In this document: one piece after another, positions 37,201 to 49,275 of the stretch
Layout of the letters: each line of letters opens with the position of its first letter
Numbering within the stretch: the stretch's first letter is position 1
From: Arenicola marina
Taxonomy: Eukaryota; Annelida; Polychaeta; Arenicolidae
DNA length: 64,000 nucleotides
NCBI GenBank assembly: GCA_964019135.1
Contig: OZ025249.1
Coordinates: forward strand, 32,501,759 to 32,565,758
Reading direction: 5' to 3'
Position numbers and translations under genes: made by a program
Notes under the pieces: model-generated
The model's input: only the letters and a program-made list of their open reading frames with translations
Databases searched by the model: none
What the model was told of the DNA's origin: nothing

Positions 37201-40200
37201 CGGCAGCATTTGACCCGTTCATTGCCTGGTTCCCTTCAATCGAGTCGAGATTGCGACGGCCACTACATCAAGGCTGGAGGCGTTGGAGGCGGTGGAACGA
37301 GCCTTCTCGCGTGGGTTCAGGTGGACGTTTTCTTTCGGTGTTTAGTAGGTGAACGCTTGGGTGGCCGTGCTAGCTGCTTGGCCGGCGAGCGAAATGAAAT
37401 GAATACAAAGACAGGGATAATTTAAGCCACAGTAAACAAATATTACCCCCGGGAGAAGGGACTGGGTGGGATGGGGTGCGCAGTTAGATCAAGAACTCAC
37501 AGAACCTAGACCATAAAAGCTGGTGTTCGCACAAAGGGTCCGTCGTGGAGACGGTTCCGGAATGTGTGCTATAGTAATTCTTACGTCTAAGATGTGGGGA
37601 GGAGAGGGGTGGTGGTAGCAGGCGTCCTTAAAGAAGTTCATTCCAAAATTGCTGGACAGCCCAGCTGAGATGAAACCAAGTAAGCGGAAAGCCGTAATAT
37701 CGCAGTTTACTGCCATGGCCTGCCTTACCATCCGAGGTAAGTGGTCATTAGTATATATAACAGCGCCCTTTGCGAACCTCTTAAAATAAAGAGATTTGTA
37801 CCTATACCCGTTGCCCATAGACTGGTAAACACACATTTGTAAATACTTGTCAATAAGACACACAAACAAACGCATACACATTGTAGATGAAATATCCCTT
37901 TCCTGAATTCAACAATCTAGTCATGCATGAAAACGACACAAAACCAATATGTGTTACACATGTACAACCAGACTCGCCCAGCATTACCTGCCGTGTGCCC
38001 GGTGCTGTACCCACGTTGGCTTCGAGAGGCCATTAACATAGACTGCCCGGTCTGTAGCCAGTTTCCTAACATCTGGCTAGACAGACTAAAGTAATAGTTC
38101 ATGGCACTGCCGACTTCCTGGGTGACTTTAAAAACTACAGTCGTTGTAACGACCATTTGCCATGTAGTTGGCCTGCTTGCCAAGTGGTCGTAGTCGGGTT
38201 ATGCTACGATGAATCTTTTCCTGTTCTGAAAATGACAAAGAAACCAAGATGGACTGGTTGCGCGGGGACTTCCCGATAAGGTGGGGTAACCGGATGTGTT
38301 TCATTCCAATGCGGGACTTCCCTACTGACACGTGAATTCATTGCTAAGGCTCCATTTCCGGTGCTCCACCGCGCGATATATTTGTTACCATGTGACCTAT
38401 CATCATCAAATGACTCCATTTATCCACGTCCATCATCGCTTTGACATTTACTACAATGTGACCTCTATTGCAAGGTGGCCTTTACGGCAAGATGACCTCT
38501 GCTGCCAAGTGAACTCTGCTGCAAGATGACCTCTGCTCTCACGTGAACCCTGCTTTCACTGACCGGCTTCACGTTGCCTCTACTTTTTCGTGACCTCTGC
38601 CACCCCATGTTTATATAGTGTGCAATGCAGAGTGATGAAATGCAATTTAATAGTCCCCATAACTCGTAGTAGCCCATATGACTTGTAATAGTTCATATAC
38701 CTCGCTGTGGGGGAATTCCACAAGCCCATCAATTGCATTAGATTATGTAATACATTGTGGGAGATTTGCCTGTTATCCGCGAACTTGGATCTATGCAGGA
38801 ACCGACATTTAAATCACCCATAAATCACTCTCAAGTTACTATAAAGTGATAGAACCAGAATACGGGTGCTGTCTGCAGCAGCCGGATATCGCTACCGTTG
38901 ATGGCTGGAAAGTACCTTTGGGATATTCTATGTGATATGGCCAGCGGTGAATCTTGAGGTAGGCCTCATTGTCTCTGGGATTTGGATGCCCACCGGGCCT
39001 CCAGGCTATTTGAGTCGTAACGCATTGCGCAACAGGGACTACTCTTTCCAATAATATAGGTAGGTCTGTAGGTGAATCTCGATCCACTGGCCTAAGTAAT
39101 GCCTCAGCTCGTATGTGCTTCCTCTGGTGGGGAGAGCGGAGTACTGGAGAGAGGGGGTGGGGGCGGGTGTCATTGACGTATAGTCTGGCGGGGCAGTTTC
39201 ACATGTAAACATATATCACTGTTGTTTGTTGAGCTTGGCTAGCCTTCCGGAAATGGGAGAAGAAGATTAGTATCTATTGCCTGTCGTTAAAAGGCAATAC
39301 TCCCCGACTGACAATGTGGTTAGCCGTTGTCGGGAGATTCACTCTCTGCAGGGTTATTTATCCCATGGTCCTTATATGTGTATATTAATCATGTTATGCT
39401 CACGGATCTGGGACAACATCTTTGTCTGTATTCCCTTCGGGGCCTTAAGGTAAATTAAACCTTCCAAATCAGGAATAAAACCGCCATTTCAATAATAAAA
39501 CAATTTGAAATGTTATTGTAAAATTCATACACTTGACAAATATGATATGTTCCCAATATATATATGTATATGCATGAAAATGTGTTCTCATGTTTCCTTG
39601 ACCCAGTAACGGTCATGAATTTATTGTTATATATACATCTCCTGTGTTTATTACTGTTGTTATATGCCAATCCGTGTGAAATGTGTTACTGATGTAACCA
39701 TCTACTGTTTAAGTGATTTGATGCAATACAAAGCTGCTTCTGTGTAGTTTTTCCCCGTTAGGCACCTATGTTTACGTCTACCTACGTAACTGTGCCCTAG
39801 TAAATCACACAAATAAAACACGCCATGCCTCGGACAGGCGTGATGGATCAGTTATTATACATGCACGACAAGGGGTTTGACATTATTATGGTAGGTATAA
39901 CACATATAAAGGACATCAGTCTATGCGCTTGGGTCTTGCCACGATTTCAAAACATAGATTTCCACACCCTCCAACAATACAAAACGTTAGCAGCATGCCA
40001 TTTGTATATGCGAAACGACGACATGTACTCCATCTGACGTCACCCGATGCTATCATTATTAACTGTATGCGACGCTGGTAGGACTTCTGGTGTAAACACG
40101 ACCCGGACACCACCACCCCCACCTCTACCTCCCCCTCCGACCCCGCCACCAGGGTGGTTCGCGGGCCTGGATACACAGTGGCAGAGGTCGGATGGAAGTG

Positions 40201-43127
40201 ACGTTTTTCAGCTCTGACACCCAGGATTGGCTGCGGCCAAAAACAGCAACGGGACGAAGCCAATATGAGTGCTGGCTCCGCACAAAACAATCACCTGGCC
40301 AAGCAAGGGAAAAGTACAGATGGGCGTAGAAAAAGCCTATAATGACAGGAGGAGAAAGAGGAAAGACAACATCTCTCTCCAGGAACCTACAAGTTTGAGT
40401 TAGCCTACTGAGCATGACGTGCGCTAGAAATTGCAAGAACAACTCACACAGGGACTGATCTATAATATAGGTTTCGGAAAAGGGTGAACAATTTGCGAAA
40501 ATCGTTTGCTACTCCCCTCCCCACCTACCATGAATCCGCCCGCCTCATTCCTGTTTGTCCCAGATCAATTTGAATGTTAGGGACGTATTCCTCACTGTTT
40601 AGGGCCAGAGGGGAGTGGGGAGTCAAATTGGGGGTCGGTTCATGCTTACTGTGCATAGATTGTACATGGGATTTCATTTCACATGGAGCTGTTGTAAATG
40701 CTACAAATATATGAAAAACATACCTTCTTTAATATTTCGACTGAACTATTGATGAAAACCTAGATTTGTCATAAGCACAACTATATGTTTTTTATGACTC
40801 GGCATACCCCATAGGCATCTTCCACAGATGTTCTAGGCAGAGACAGATGATAAGAAACAGCCAACAACCCCCCAAATAGCTTGACATTCCCCACCCGCCA
40901 CGTTACCTCGGGATTTGGGCGAACAGAAACATATCCATTCTAACGCTAATGCTTCCGCTGTCCTTGATGTTAAGCGTTTTATGACATAACTTGTTCGATG
41001 TGCACGATTTATCCTCTTTGATTTAGCCGACTCAGGGACGTAGCTTTATGATGGATGTCGACTACACGATGGACATCGCCTCCTTTTGACTATGATGTAT
41101 CCGAGAATGATGCATTGGATTGGATATCAAACCAGACAACGCAAAACACCAACCAGTCTCAGTCTTCACACAGGGCGTTATTCGTCTGTTTTATTTTGTC
41201 CTTCTTTTGTGTCAAATGGTAGATAAAGAATCCAGCATACACTCTCGCTTGTCGGCGCTCAGGCCGCCCAGTCAGGCTGTGGGAGACGCATAGTCATTGG
41301 CTGCCTCGGTGCAGCATTCAGTCTGTCGGCGCCCCCTGCATATCAATCAGTCTGGGAGATTGATATTCTAAATGGCTCTGGCCGCTCTCCTGCAGACCAG
41401 GACAATCAGAAAGAGTGGCCGGAGTAACTGGCATGCAACACTAGGTTATGCGATAAAAGTTTATCAAGTGAAAGCAATGTCAAACGTTTGATTAGTTAAA
41501 TATATGGTTATGTGTATAAGAAAAGTATAAGATCATGCGGACTGATACAATAGACTGTTTCACGAAATATTTTAGCATGCGCGTGTTACGGATAACTTGT
41601 TAGTTCTGCGCTATAGTCGTATGCGGAGTACTCAAAAGGCAAGTACGGATTTATAGCTGCATAATTTTCGACAGTTTATCAGTGTTAACAGCCGAGAGAA
41701 CAGCTGAAATAAATGCCAAACGTTGAATGTAAGGAAATTCACTGCGCTATGCGTAGCAGGAAGGCGGTCATATCCCCGGTTTGGAGATGTTCTTCATTGC
41801 GAAAATAATGATCCTTTGGAATTTATTTTCTTTCCAAAGCTTTGTCCAAGATGGCGGATATTTGCGAAGTCCGGGCACTGTAAGGCAGGACGCGGCGATA
41901 TCGATACCAGATATAAAGGGACTCATTTCTACCGTCGTCATACCTCCGGACTGGCGTCAGTACAAAATGTACTTCATCAAACAAAATGGGATCGTTGCTA
42001 ACCGACGACCGCACCCCACCTCCCCCCTCCCATGCCCCGCCCCTCTAGTCCTTCCCAAAACAGAAAAAAAATTGTAATCCAATCAGTGGTTATCGTATGA
42101 TAGCCACCGAGCGGCACCGTTCTATGACGGCGGGAGTGCGTTCTTTATGCGGCACAGCCATCGTTCCCTTGCACGTAAACAACAGTGGACGATACATCAA
42201 GAAAACGGCTCCACCCCTTGGCCTTTGTTTCCCGGCCGCCAACACACGCAGTTCCTTTGGCGCTGTGTGCCGAGTTACTTAAGATCCGATAATCGCTCCC
42301 CGACATGGGAAGGAAGGTCGTTGTGGGGGCTCAGGGACAAACTGACGCGGACGACAGCAAATTGCTATTTTATCACAGCCGCGTTTAATCCTAGAGTCGG
42401 GCAGCGACTTATTTTTCAATATTGGGTCGTTTGGCCTGCCCCTAAAGCTTTCCCGAAGAGGCATGCCCCAAATTGTCATCGGTGTCGCCCGTCAGGGGGC
42501 CAATGGCCCGTTTAATCTCTTTCCCTATTACATCACAGCTGGTTTCCGCCTAGGTGTTGGTGGCGTGGCAGCATTTGACCCGTTCATTGCCTGGTTCCCT
42601 TCAATCGAGTCGAGATTGCGCCGGCCACTACATCAGGGCTGGAGGCGTTGGAGGCGGTGGAACGAGCCTTCTCGCGTGGGTTCAGGTGGACGTTTTCTTT
42701 CGGTGTTTAGTAGGTGAACGCTTGGGTGGCAGTGCTAGCTGCTTGGCCGGCCAGCGAAATGAAATGAACACAAAGACATGGATAATTTAAGCAACAGTAA
42801 ACATATATTACCCAGGGAGAAGGGACTGGGTAGGATGAGGTACGCAGCTAGATCAAGAACCCACAGAAGCTAGACCACAAAAGCTGGTGTTTGCACAAAG
42901 GGTCCGTCGTAATGGCCGGCCCAGGACAGGCTATAGAAATTATTACGCCTAAGATGGGGAAAGGAGAGGGGTGGTGATAAAGGAGTCCTTAAAGAAGTTT
43001 ATTCCAAAATAGGTGAACGTGTTACAGCTGGGATGAAGCCAAGTAAGTTACAATCTTTTGGTTCCATTCGAGGTGAGTGATCATTAATATATATGACCAC
43101 GCCCTTTGCGAACCTCCTAAAATAAAT

Positions 43128-43478
43128 TAAGTTTACATAGAGACGGCTAATCAAGGCGACAGACGAACTACATAATTCCAAGTGCCAGCCAGATCTAAAT
43201 GTTAAAATCGGACCAAAAACTTTACATAATGAAAAATAAATATATGCCTTGTAATTACGTAGGCAAAATATTTTAGAATTCAACAAGGATTGAATTGAAT
43301 TGACCACTTTAGATCAACATATCCAATTGGAGAGCAAGAATAAGTAGAGGGGAAACGACCCATTTAAAGCCTACGATAATTGCGACTTCTCGTCTGTTAA
43401 TGGATTTTTATTGTATTATGCAAACTGGAAATTACGTTGACTTGACAATAACACAGATGCGTTCAATAATGGTAATAT
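43128..43478. other. 350-bp segment unique to unit B
   Basis: In unit A the sequence CTTAAAATAAAGAGATTTGT runs directly on at about 37781-37800. In unit B about 350 bp of AT-rich DNA separate CTAAAATAAA from GTTTGTACCTATA. No clean inverted repeats or target duplication are evident. It could be an insertion into B or a deletion from A. Confidence 0.6.
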
Positions 43479-44668
43479 TATTTAGGTTTGTACCTATACG
43501 TGCTGCCCATAGACTGGTAAATACGTACTTGTCAATACTTGTCAATAATACACATAAATCAAACGCATACACATTGTAGATGAAATATCCCTTTCCTGAA
43601 TTCAACAATCTAGTCATGCATAAAAACGACACAAAACCAATATGTATTACACATGTACAACCAGACTCCCCTCAGCATTACCTGCCGTGTGCTCGGTGCT
43701 GTACCCACGTTGGCTTCGAGAGGTCATTAACATAGACTGCCCGGTCTGTAGCCAGTTTCCTAACATCTGGCTTGACACACTAAAGTAATAGTTCATGGCA
43801 CTGCCGACTTCCTGAGTGACTTTAAAGACTACAGCCGTTGTAAAGACCATTTGCCATGTAGTTGGCCTGCATGGCAAGTGGTCGTAGTCGGGTTATGCTA
43901 CGATAAATCTTTTCCTGTTCTGAAAATGAAAAAGAAACCAAGATGGACTGGTTGCGCGGGGGACTTCCCGATAAGGCGGGGTAACCGGATGTGTTTCATT
44001 CCCATACGGGACCCCTCTATTGACACGTGAATTCATTGTTAAGACTCCAGTTCTGGTGCTCCACCACGCGGTATCTTTGCTACCATGTGGCCTATCATCA
44101 TAAAATGATTCCATTTATCCACGTCCATCATCGCTTTAACATTTACTACAATGTGACATCTACTGCAAGGTGACCCTTCACTGCAATGTGACCTCTGCTG
44201 CGATTTGACCTCTGCTGCAAGATGACCTCTGCTGTCAAGTAAACTCTGCTGCAAGATGACATTTGCTCTCACGTGACCCCTGCTTTACGTAACCTCTACT
44301 TGTGCGTGACCTCTGCCGCCTCATGTTTATATAGTGTGCAAGGCAGAGTGATGAAATGCAATTTAATAGTACCCATAACTTGTAATAGCACATATGACTT
44401 GTAACAGTTTGCTATTAGGAATGATTTGCTGTGTGGAGAATTCCATAAGCCCATCAATTGCATTAGATTATGTCACATATTGTGGGAGCTATGCCTGGTA
44501 CAGGCTAACTTGGATCCATGCAGGAACTGTTATTTTAACCAGCCATAAACCACTCTCAAGTTACTCTCAAGTGATAGAACCAGAATACGGGTGCTGTCTG
44601 CAGCAGCCGGATATCGCTACCGTTGATGCCTGGAAAGTACCTTTGGGTATTCTATGTGATATGGCCAG

Positions 44669-45365
44669 TAGTCCAGCGGATAAGCGAAAAATCGTGCGTT
44701 TTGTGGTAAAAGCATGAAATTTGGCACACTTGTCCCTGATACCATTGTAGTCAAATTTAGCTATAGTGTCAAGACAGATTTTATCCCTGGAAGCTCTGGC
44801 GGCCATTTTTCAAAATGGCGGACGAGGTCACTAATAATACCCAATATCTTGAAAATGAATACTCATAGAGCCTTTAATTTCATGTCTTTATATAGGTTTT
44901 CGGGGTCGATGAATTAAAAAAAAATATTATTGGGTATCTAGTAGCAACGGATCCGCCATTTTCCAAGATGGCGGCCAAGGCCAGTATTAATACTTAATAT
45001 CTCGAAAACTAAGAGGCGTAAAACCATTATTTTGATGCCTATACATAGGTTTTCGGGTGCGCTGATTTCAAAAATGTGATTACTGAGTATGCAGGAGCAA
45101 CGCGTCCGCCATTTTCCAAGATGGCGGACAAGGCCATCATTAATACTGAATATCTCGAAAACTAAGAGACATAGAACCGTTATTTTGATGCCTATACATA
45201 GGTTTTCGGGGTAGCTGAATTCAAGTAAAATAGAATTGTGTATCTAGGAGCAACGCGTCCGCCATTTTCCAAGATGGCGGACAAGGTCGTCATTAATACT
45301 CAATATCTCGACAACCAAGAGACATAGAACCGTTATTTTGATGTCTATGCATAGGTGTTCGGGAG
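44669..45365 (+). repeat. Left terminal inverted repeat of the 3.8-kb transposon
   Basis: The arm consists of the tip (TAGTCCAGCGGATAAGCG), about 110 bp of single-copy sequence, and four subunits of about 150 bp. Each subunit contains a small palindrome around CCATTTTCCAAGATGG, a word like AATATCTCGAAAACTAAGAG and another like GCCTATACATAGGTTTTCGG. The palindromes are centred near 44813, 44959, 45113 and 45265. A T-rich run at 45415-45433 lies just inside the arm. Confidence 0.93.
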
Positions 45366-45433
45366 CGCAGATTTTACAAATGTGGTTACTAAGTATGCAG
45401 GAGCAACGCATCCTTTTTTTTTTTTTAAGATAG

Positions 45434-46009
45434 TGGACAAGACCACAAATCTAACTTAAAATCTGATAATAAAATTTATAATAGTCACTATCTCGCAAGC
45501 TAAGAGACACATGGTGTCATTGTGTTAATGGCTATGTTCGATTCTCGCAGATTTTAGAAACTGTAAGCAAGATATACTATATGGAGTGCACTGCCAGCAT
45601 GACTTTATTGTCGACACGTCAATCACAATAAATTACTCTTAAGAATAAATGTATAATATATTTCTAATTATCATACTTACAATATTCCCCGTTATCAAGC
45701 GGACACCGAATTAATACTACATATATATCAATTGCAATACAACTAACAACATGACAATTGGCAATAAATGCTCATAGTATCCAAAGTGTGCAGGTTGATA
45801 AAGATATTCATTGGAAGCTTGAAAATTACATTATGCTACTGATGTCGGTACTTACTTGCTGCGGATATATCATCTTTAAAATATAGATGCATACAAGCAT
45901 CGTGAATGGACATATTATAACCTACCGAAAGAAAAGGTCTAACGCTGGTGGCAGCAGTTAATGAGTCCAGGTTGAATATAGGTAATAAACTTATGCATTT
46001 AAAACCCTG
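45434..46009. other. Transposon interior, left of the gene
   Basis: AT-rich non-coding sequence between the left arm and the 3' end of the 335-codon gene. I see no repeat or coding signal. It would hold the 3' untranslated region of the minus-strand gene. Confidence 0.6.
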
Positions 46010-47017
46010 TCACTCCGTGAAAGCACATACCGACTCCATCCTACTCAATGACTGCAAGAAGGAAACTATTTCTGAAGATATATTTATATAAGTTAGGAAT
46101 ACATCTCGCCCGTCTTTAAAACAGTATAACTGTGGAAACTTGGCAACGATGCGTTCCTTCAGCCTTGTGGAATGCCACGATGGCTCAGTTACCCCGAGCT
46201 CTTTAACTCTGTTGCTGTAGAGCCGAGCCAGATCTGATAATCTGAAGATGAGAGAAGAATTAGGCTCATCTCGATCAGACAATTTGCCCTCTATCAGTTC
46301 AATAAGCTCTGCAAACGCTTTTGCGTAGATCGCTTTGGATATCTCATTTTCGCTGGTATCACCTGCTACCCACGATGATTTTCTCGCCGCCGCGTTGTAG
46401 AGGGCAACCAAGCACTTCGCATGATATTTTGCTTCGCTCGCCACAAGATCCACAAACGAAATTTTGGTTAAGAGCGACTCCTCGAGTAGTTGTATCGCGC
46501 ATAACCTCACTCTCTCTCCAATCTCGGTTGTCATAGCCTCATGCAGCGGCTCTGCTAATGTCGCAGGTTTCTCACAGAACAGACACCCCTGGCTAGTGAC
46601 ATTGTCCTTTTGTTCTCCTGAAAGACGCTGAACGCGTCTTCTTTTTTCATCATTCTTAGTCTCGAACTTGGTGTCCGTGCTTTTCCTTTTCGTGAAGCGT
46701 ACCAGTTTATTTTTGAAAAAGCGAAGTCTACAGGTAGTGTGGAATAATGCCGAATGCCGTCTAAAGGTTGTTTCTATGCCATCCCCGTCATCTAGCCTTG
46801 CGGTGTCGAATTTCTTGGGCAAACACCCAGCGGCACTGAATGTTATATCTTCAGCAAGACTGACATATCCTGCTCCAACAGTACTTTTTTTTGAGAGGTT
46901 TGGACAGCGCAGCTTTTCCGTACTGTCTTCTTGGCATATAATGCATTTAGACCAGTCTGTTGGTTTCGTAGGTGATGACTCCGTGTTTAGGCTAATGACT
47001 TTTGCATTTGATAGCAT
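46010..47017 (-). CDS. Transposon-borne protein with two C2HC-like zinc-binding modules
   Basis: An intact 335-codon frame lies in the middle of the 3.8-kb transposon. Module 1 spans roughly residues 22-100, with C25-x2-C28, C38 and H93-x2-C96 plus the acidic-aromatic patch RLDDGDGIETTFRRH before the HTTC pair. A basic segment (KRRR, residues 125-128) that could be a nuclear localisation signal follows. Module 2 spans about 142-210, with C145-x2-C148, C173 and H199-x2-C202 (EAKYHAKCLVALYN). The C-terminal part has FRLSDLARLYSNRVKELGV and STRLKERIVAKFPQL. I recall many similar unnamed multi-copy proteins in cnidarian, mollusc and fish genomes, often longer; that is memory, not a search. No catalytic core is seen, so DNA binding at the inverted repeats is only an inference. 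The first ATG is used; the true start could differ. It may be the N-terminal part of a longer family protein. Confidence 0.8.
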   Translation of the reverse strand: MLSNAKVISLNTESSPTKPTDWSKCIICQEDSTEKLRCPNLSKKSTVGAGYVSLAEDITFSAAGCLPKKFDTARLDDGDGIETTFRRHSALFHTTCRLRFFKNKLVRFTKRKSTDTKFETKNDEKRRRVQRLSGEQKDNVTSQGCLFCEKPATLAEPLHEAMTTEIGERVRLCAIQLLEESLLTKISFVDLVASEAKYHAKCLVALYNAAARKSSWVAGDTSENEISKAIYAKAFAELIELIEGKLSDRDEPNSSLIFRLSDLARLYSNRVKELGVTEPSWHSTRLKERIVAKFPQLYCFKDGRDVFLTYINISSEIVSFLQSLSRMESVCAFTE

Positions 47018-47774
47018 CCTTAAGCCATTATTGTATACACAAAGTATGCCTAATTATATATTATACATTTGAATGTATCCGCTTGCTTGCAAGTGTTTAA
47101 ACAGTTTTTTCCATACGAGCGTAACCCTAGGGATAATCGTATTTATCACTTGTAACTATTGTTACTGGTTACGATTTGTGCCGGCTTCTATTGTTGCTGG
47201 TTACCGTTGTTGATTTGTGTCGGTTTCCGTTTAAGTAGATCTAGCATAAAAACCATCAATATCATAATAACATGGTGTTATTATGTAGTCGTATTTACAA
47301 ACGTCATATTTTGGTGATCTGGTCAATATCAATTATAGGGCAGAAACTACCAGATCATCGATAAACATTATAACAGCTTATAATAAACATAGATGTTCCA
47401 CATTCTTGTTCCATTTAAACACAGGCTCTTGCATGTTTGTAAGAGTCGCTGACGAACAATTATTCCTATGGTAACGAAATATGTATGTTGCTTAGTTGCT
47501 GCACATGATGTTTTGAATACCATGGAAACTTATTGTAAATGGACGTGACCTTAGTTATTATCAAACCTATTGTTCTATAAACTATGTCAGAGCTTTCAGT
47601 GTTTCGGGCATTGTAAGTGTGTCATACACATTTGCAGTCGAATGTTGGCCACCTTTTTTCCAGCTGATCCAGTTCTTTTGGTGATAAATGACTGGCGGCG
47701 TTCAAATGGCCTACAAAAACGTTTCTTGCTAATTTAAGGAGTGACCGTTTATGTTGTTTTTTATTCAGCGTCTC
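47018..47774. other. Transposon interior, upstream of the gene
   Basis: AT-rich non-coding sequence that should contain the promoter of the minus-strand gene. A short imperfect direct repeat of TTGTTACTGGTTACGATTTG and TTGTTGCTGGTTACCGTTG lies at 47158-47215. No other structure is evident. Confidence 0.55.
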
Positions 47775-48478
47775 AGAAAACCCATGCATAGGCATCAAAA
47801 TAACGGTTCTATGTCTCTTGGTTGTCGAGATATTGAGTATTAATGACGACCTTGTTCGCCATCTTGGAAAATGGCGGACGCGTTGCTCCTAGATACACAA
47901 TACTATTTTATTTGAATTCGGCTACCCCGAAAACCTATGTATAGGCATCAAAATAACGGTTCTATGTCTCTTAGTTTTCGAGATATTCAGTATTAATGAT
48001 GGCCTTGTCCGCCATCTTGGAAAATGGCGGACGCGTTGCTCCTGCATACTCCGTAATCACATTTTTGAAATCAGCGCACCCAAAAACCTATGTATAGGCA
48101 TCAAAATAATGGTTTTACGCCTCTTAGTTTTCGAGATATTAAGTATTATTACTGGCCTTGGCCGCCATCTTGGAAAATGGCGGATCCGTTGCTACTAGAT
48201 ACCCAATAATATTTTTTTTGAATTCATCGACCCCGAAAACCTATATAAAGACATGAAATTAAAGGCTCTATGAGTATTCATTTTCGAGATATTGGGTATT
48301 ATTAGTGGCCTCGTCCGCCATTTTGAAAAATGGCCGCCAGAGCTTCCAGGGGTAAAATCTGTCTTGACACTATAGCTAAATTTGACTACAATGGTATCAG
48401 GGACAAGTGTGCCAAATTTCATGCTTTTACCACAAAATGCACAATTCGACCTAATTTTGTCGCTTATCCGCTGGACTA
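47775..48478 (-). repeat. Right terminal inverted repeat of the 3.8-kb transposon
   Basis: This is the inverse of 44669-45365, with only scattered substitutions and a short extra word near the tip (ACAAAATTAGGTCGAATTG region against a shorter left version). The four subunits appear in mirrored order, with palindromes near 47867, 48019, 48172 and 48325. The near-identity of both arms indicates recent insertion or arm-to-arm correction. Confidence 0.93.
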
Positions 48479-49081
48479 CAGCGGTGAATCTTGAGGTAGG
48501 CCTCATTGTCTCTGGGATTTGGATGCCCACCGAGCCTCCAGGCTATTTGAGTCGTAACGCATTGCGCAACAGGGACTACTCTTTCCAATAATATAGGTAG
48601 GTCTGTAGGTGAATCTCGATCCACTGGCCTAAGTAATGCCTCGGCGCGTATGTGCTTCGTGTGGTGGGGAGAGCGGAGTACAGAAAGGAGGGGGTGGGGG
48701 ATGGTGTCATTGACGTATAGTCTGGTGGGGCAGTTTCAGGTGTAAACTTATCACTGTTGTTTGTTCAGTCTGGCAGTGTTCTTGAAATGGGAGGAGATTA
48801 GTATGTATTGCCCGTTCCCGCAAAACTACCCGACTAACAATCTGGTTAGCCGTTGTCTGGACATTCCCTCGCCGCGGGGTTATTCATCTCATAGTTATTA
48901 GATGGGCTTATTGTTCAGGTTATAATCACGGATCCAGAACAAAACCTTGTCTTTATTTCCTTCGGGGCCTCAAGGTAAATGAAACCGTCCAGAACCGGAA
49001 TAAAACCGCTGTTTCAATAATGGGACAATTTGAAATGTTAGTGTAAAATTCATATACCTTTCAAATGGCATATGTTCCCAA

Positions 49082-49240
49082 CATATATATATATATATAT
49101 TATAATTATATTATATATATTATATATATATATAAATTATTACATTATATATATTATATATATATATAAATTATTACATTATATATATTATATATATTAT
49201 ATATATATATAAATTATTACATTATATATATTATATATAT

Positions 49241-49273
<33 letters not shown>

Positions 49274-49275
49274 TT
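49082..49275. repeat. AT microsatellite with higher-order ATAAATTATTAC units
   Basis: About 190 bp of (AT)n, interrupted three times by TATAAATTATTACATTATAT at about 55-bp intervals. The matching place in unit A (39560-39575) has only ATATATATATGTATATGC, so the expansion followed the segmental duplication. Confidence 0.95.

Larger units (their letters stand above)
30395..39640 (+). repeat. Segmental duplication, unit A
   Basis: The unit starts at about 30395 (GTTTATTACTGTTGTTATAT) and ends at about 39640, where the same words start unit B. Matching segments are 30395-30735 with 39650-39975, 34290-38941 with 40055-44668, and 38942-39640 with 48479-49330. Orientation is direct and the copies adjoin, so it is a tandem duplication of about 5.8 kb of original sequence. 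Identity looks high, with scattered substitutions and small indels. No convincing gene lies in the shared sequence. The 36719-36904 frame (61 codons) is open in both copies, but its eight base differences all change the amino acid, against purifying selection. Confidence 0.93.
44669..48478. mobile_element. DNA transposon with long structured inverted repeats, 3810 bp
   Basis: Both ends read TAGTCCAGCGGATAAGCG inward. The element is bounded by CAG at 44666-44668 and 48479-48481. Unit A of the segmental duplication holds the unfilled site at 38942-38944 with one CAG, which proves both ends and a 3-bp target duplication. The terminal inverted repeats are about 700 bp and nearly identical. The interior carries one intact reading frame on the minus strand (46010-47017) and otherwise non-coding AT-rich DNA. 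No DDE or other transposase core is visible, so this copy is probably non-autonomous, or the gene is an accessory protein of a larger family. The superfamily is not assigned; a 3-bp duplication is compatible with several (for example Academ-, CACTA- or Zator-type). Confidence 0.95.
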
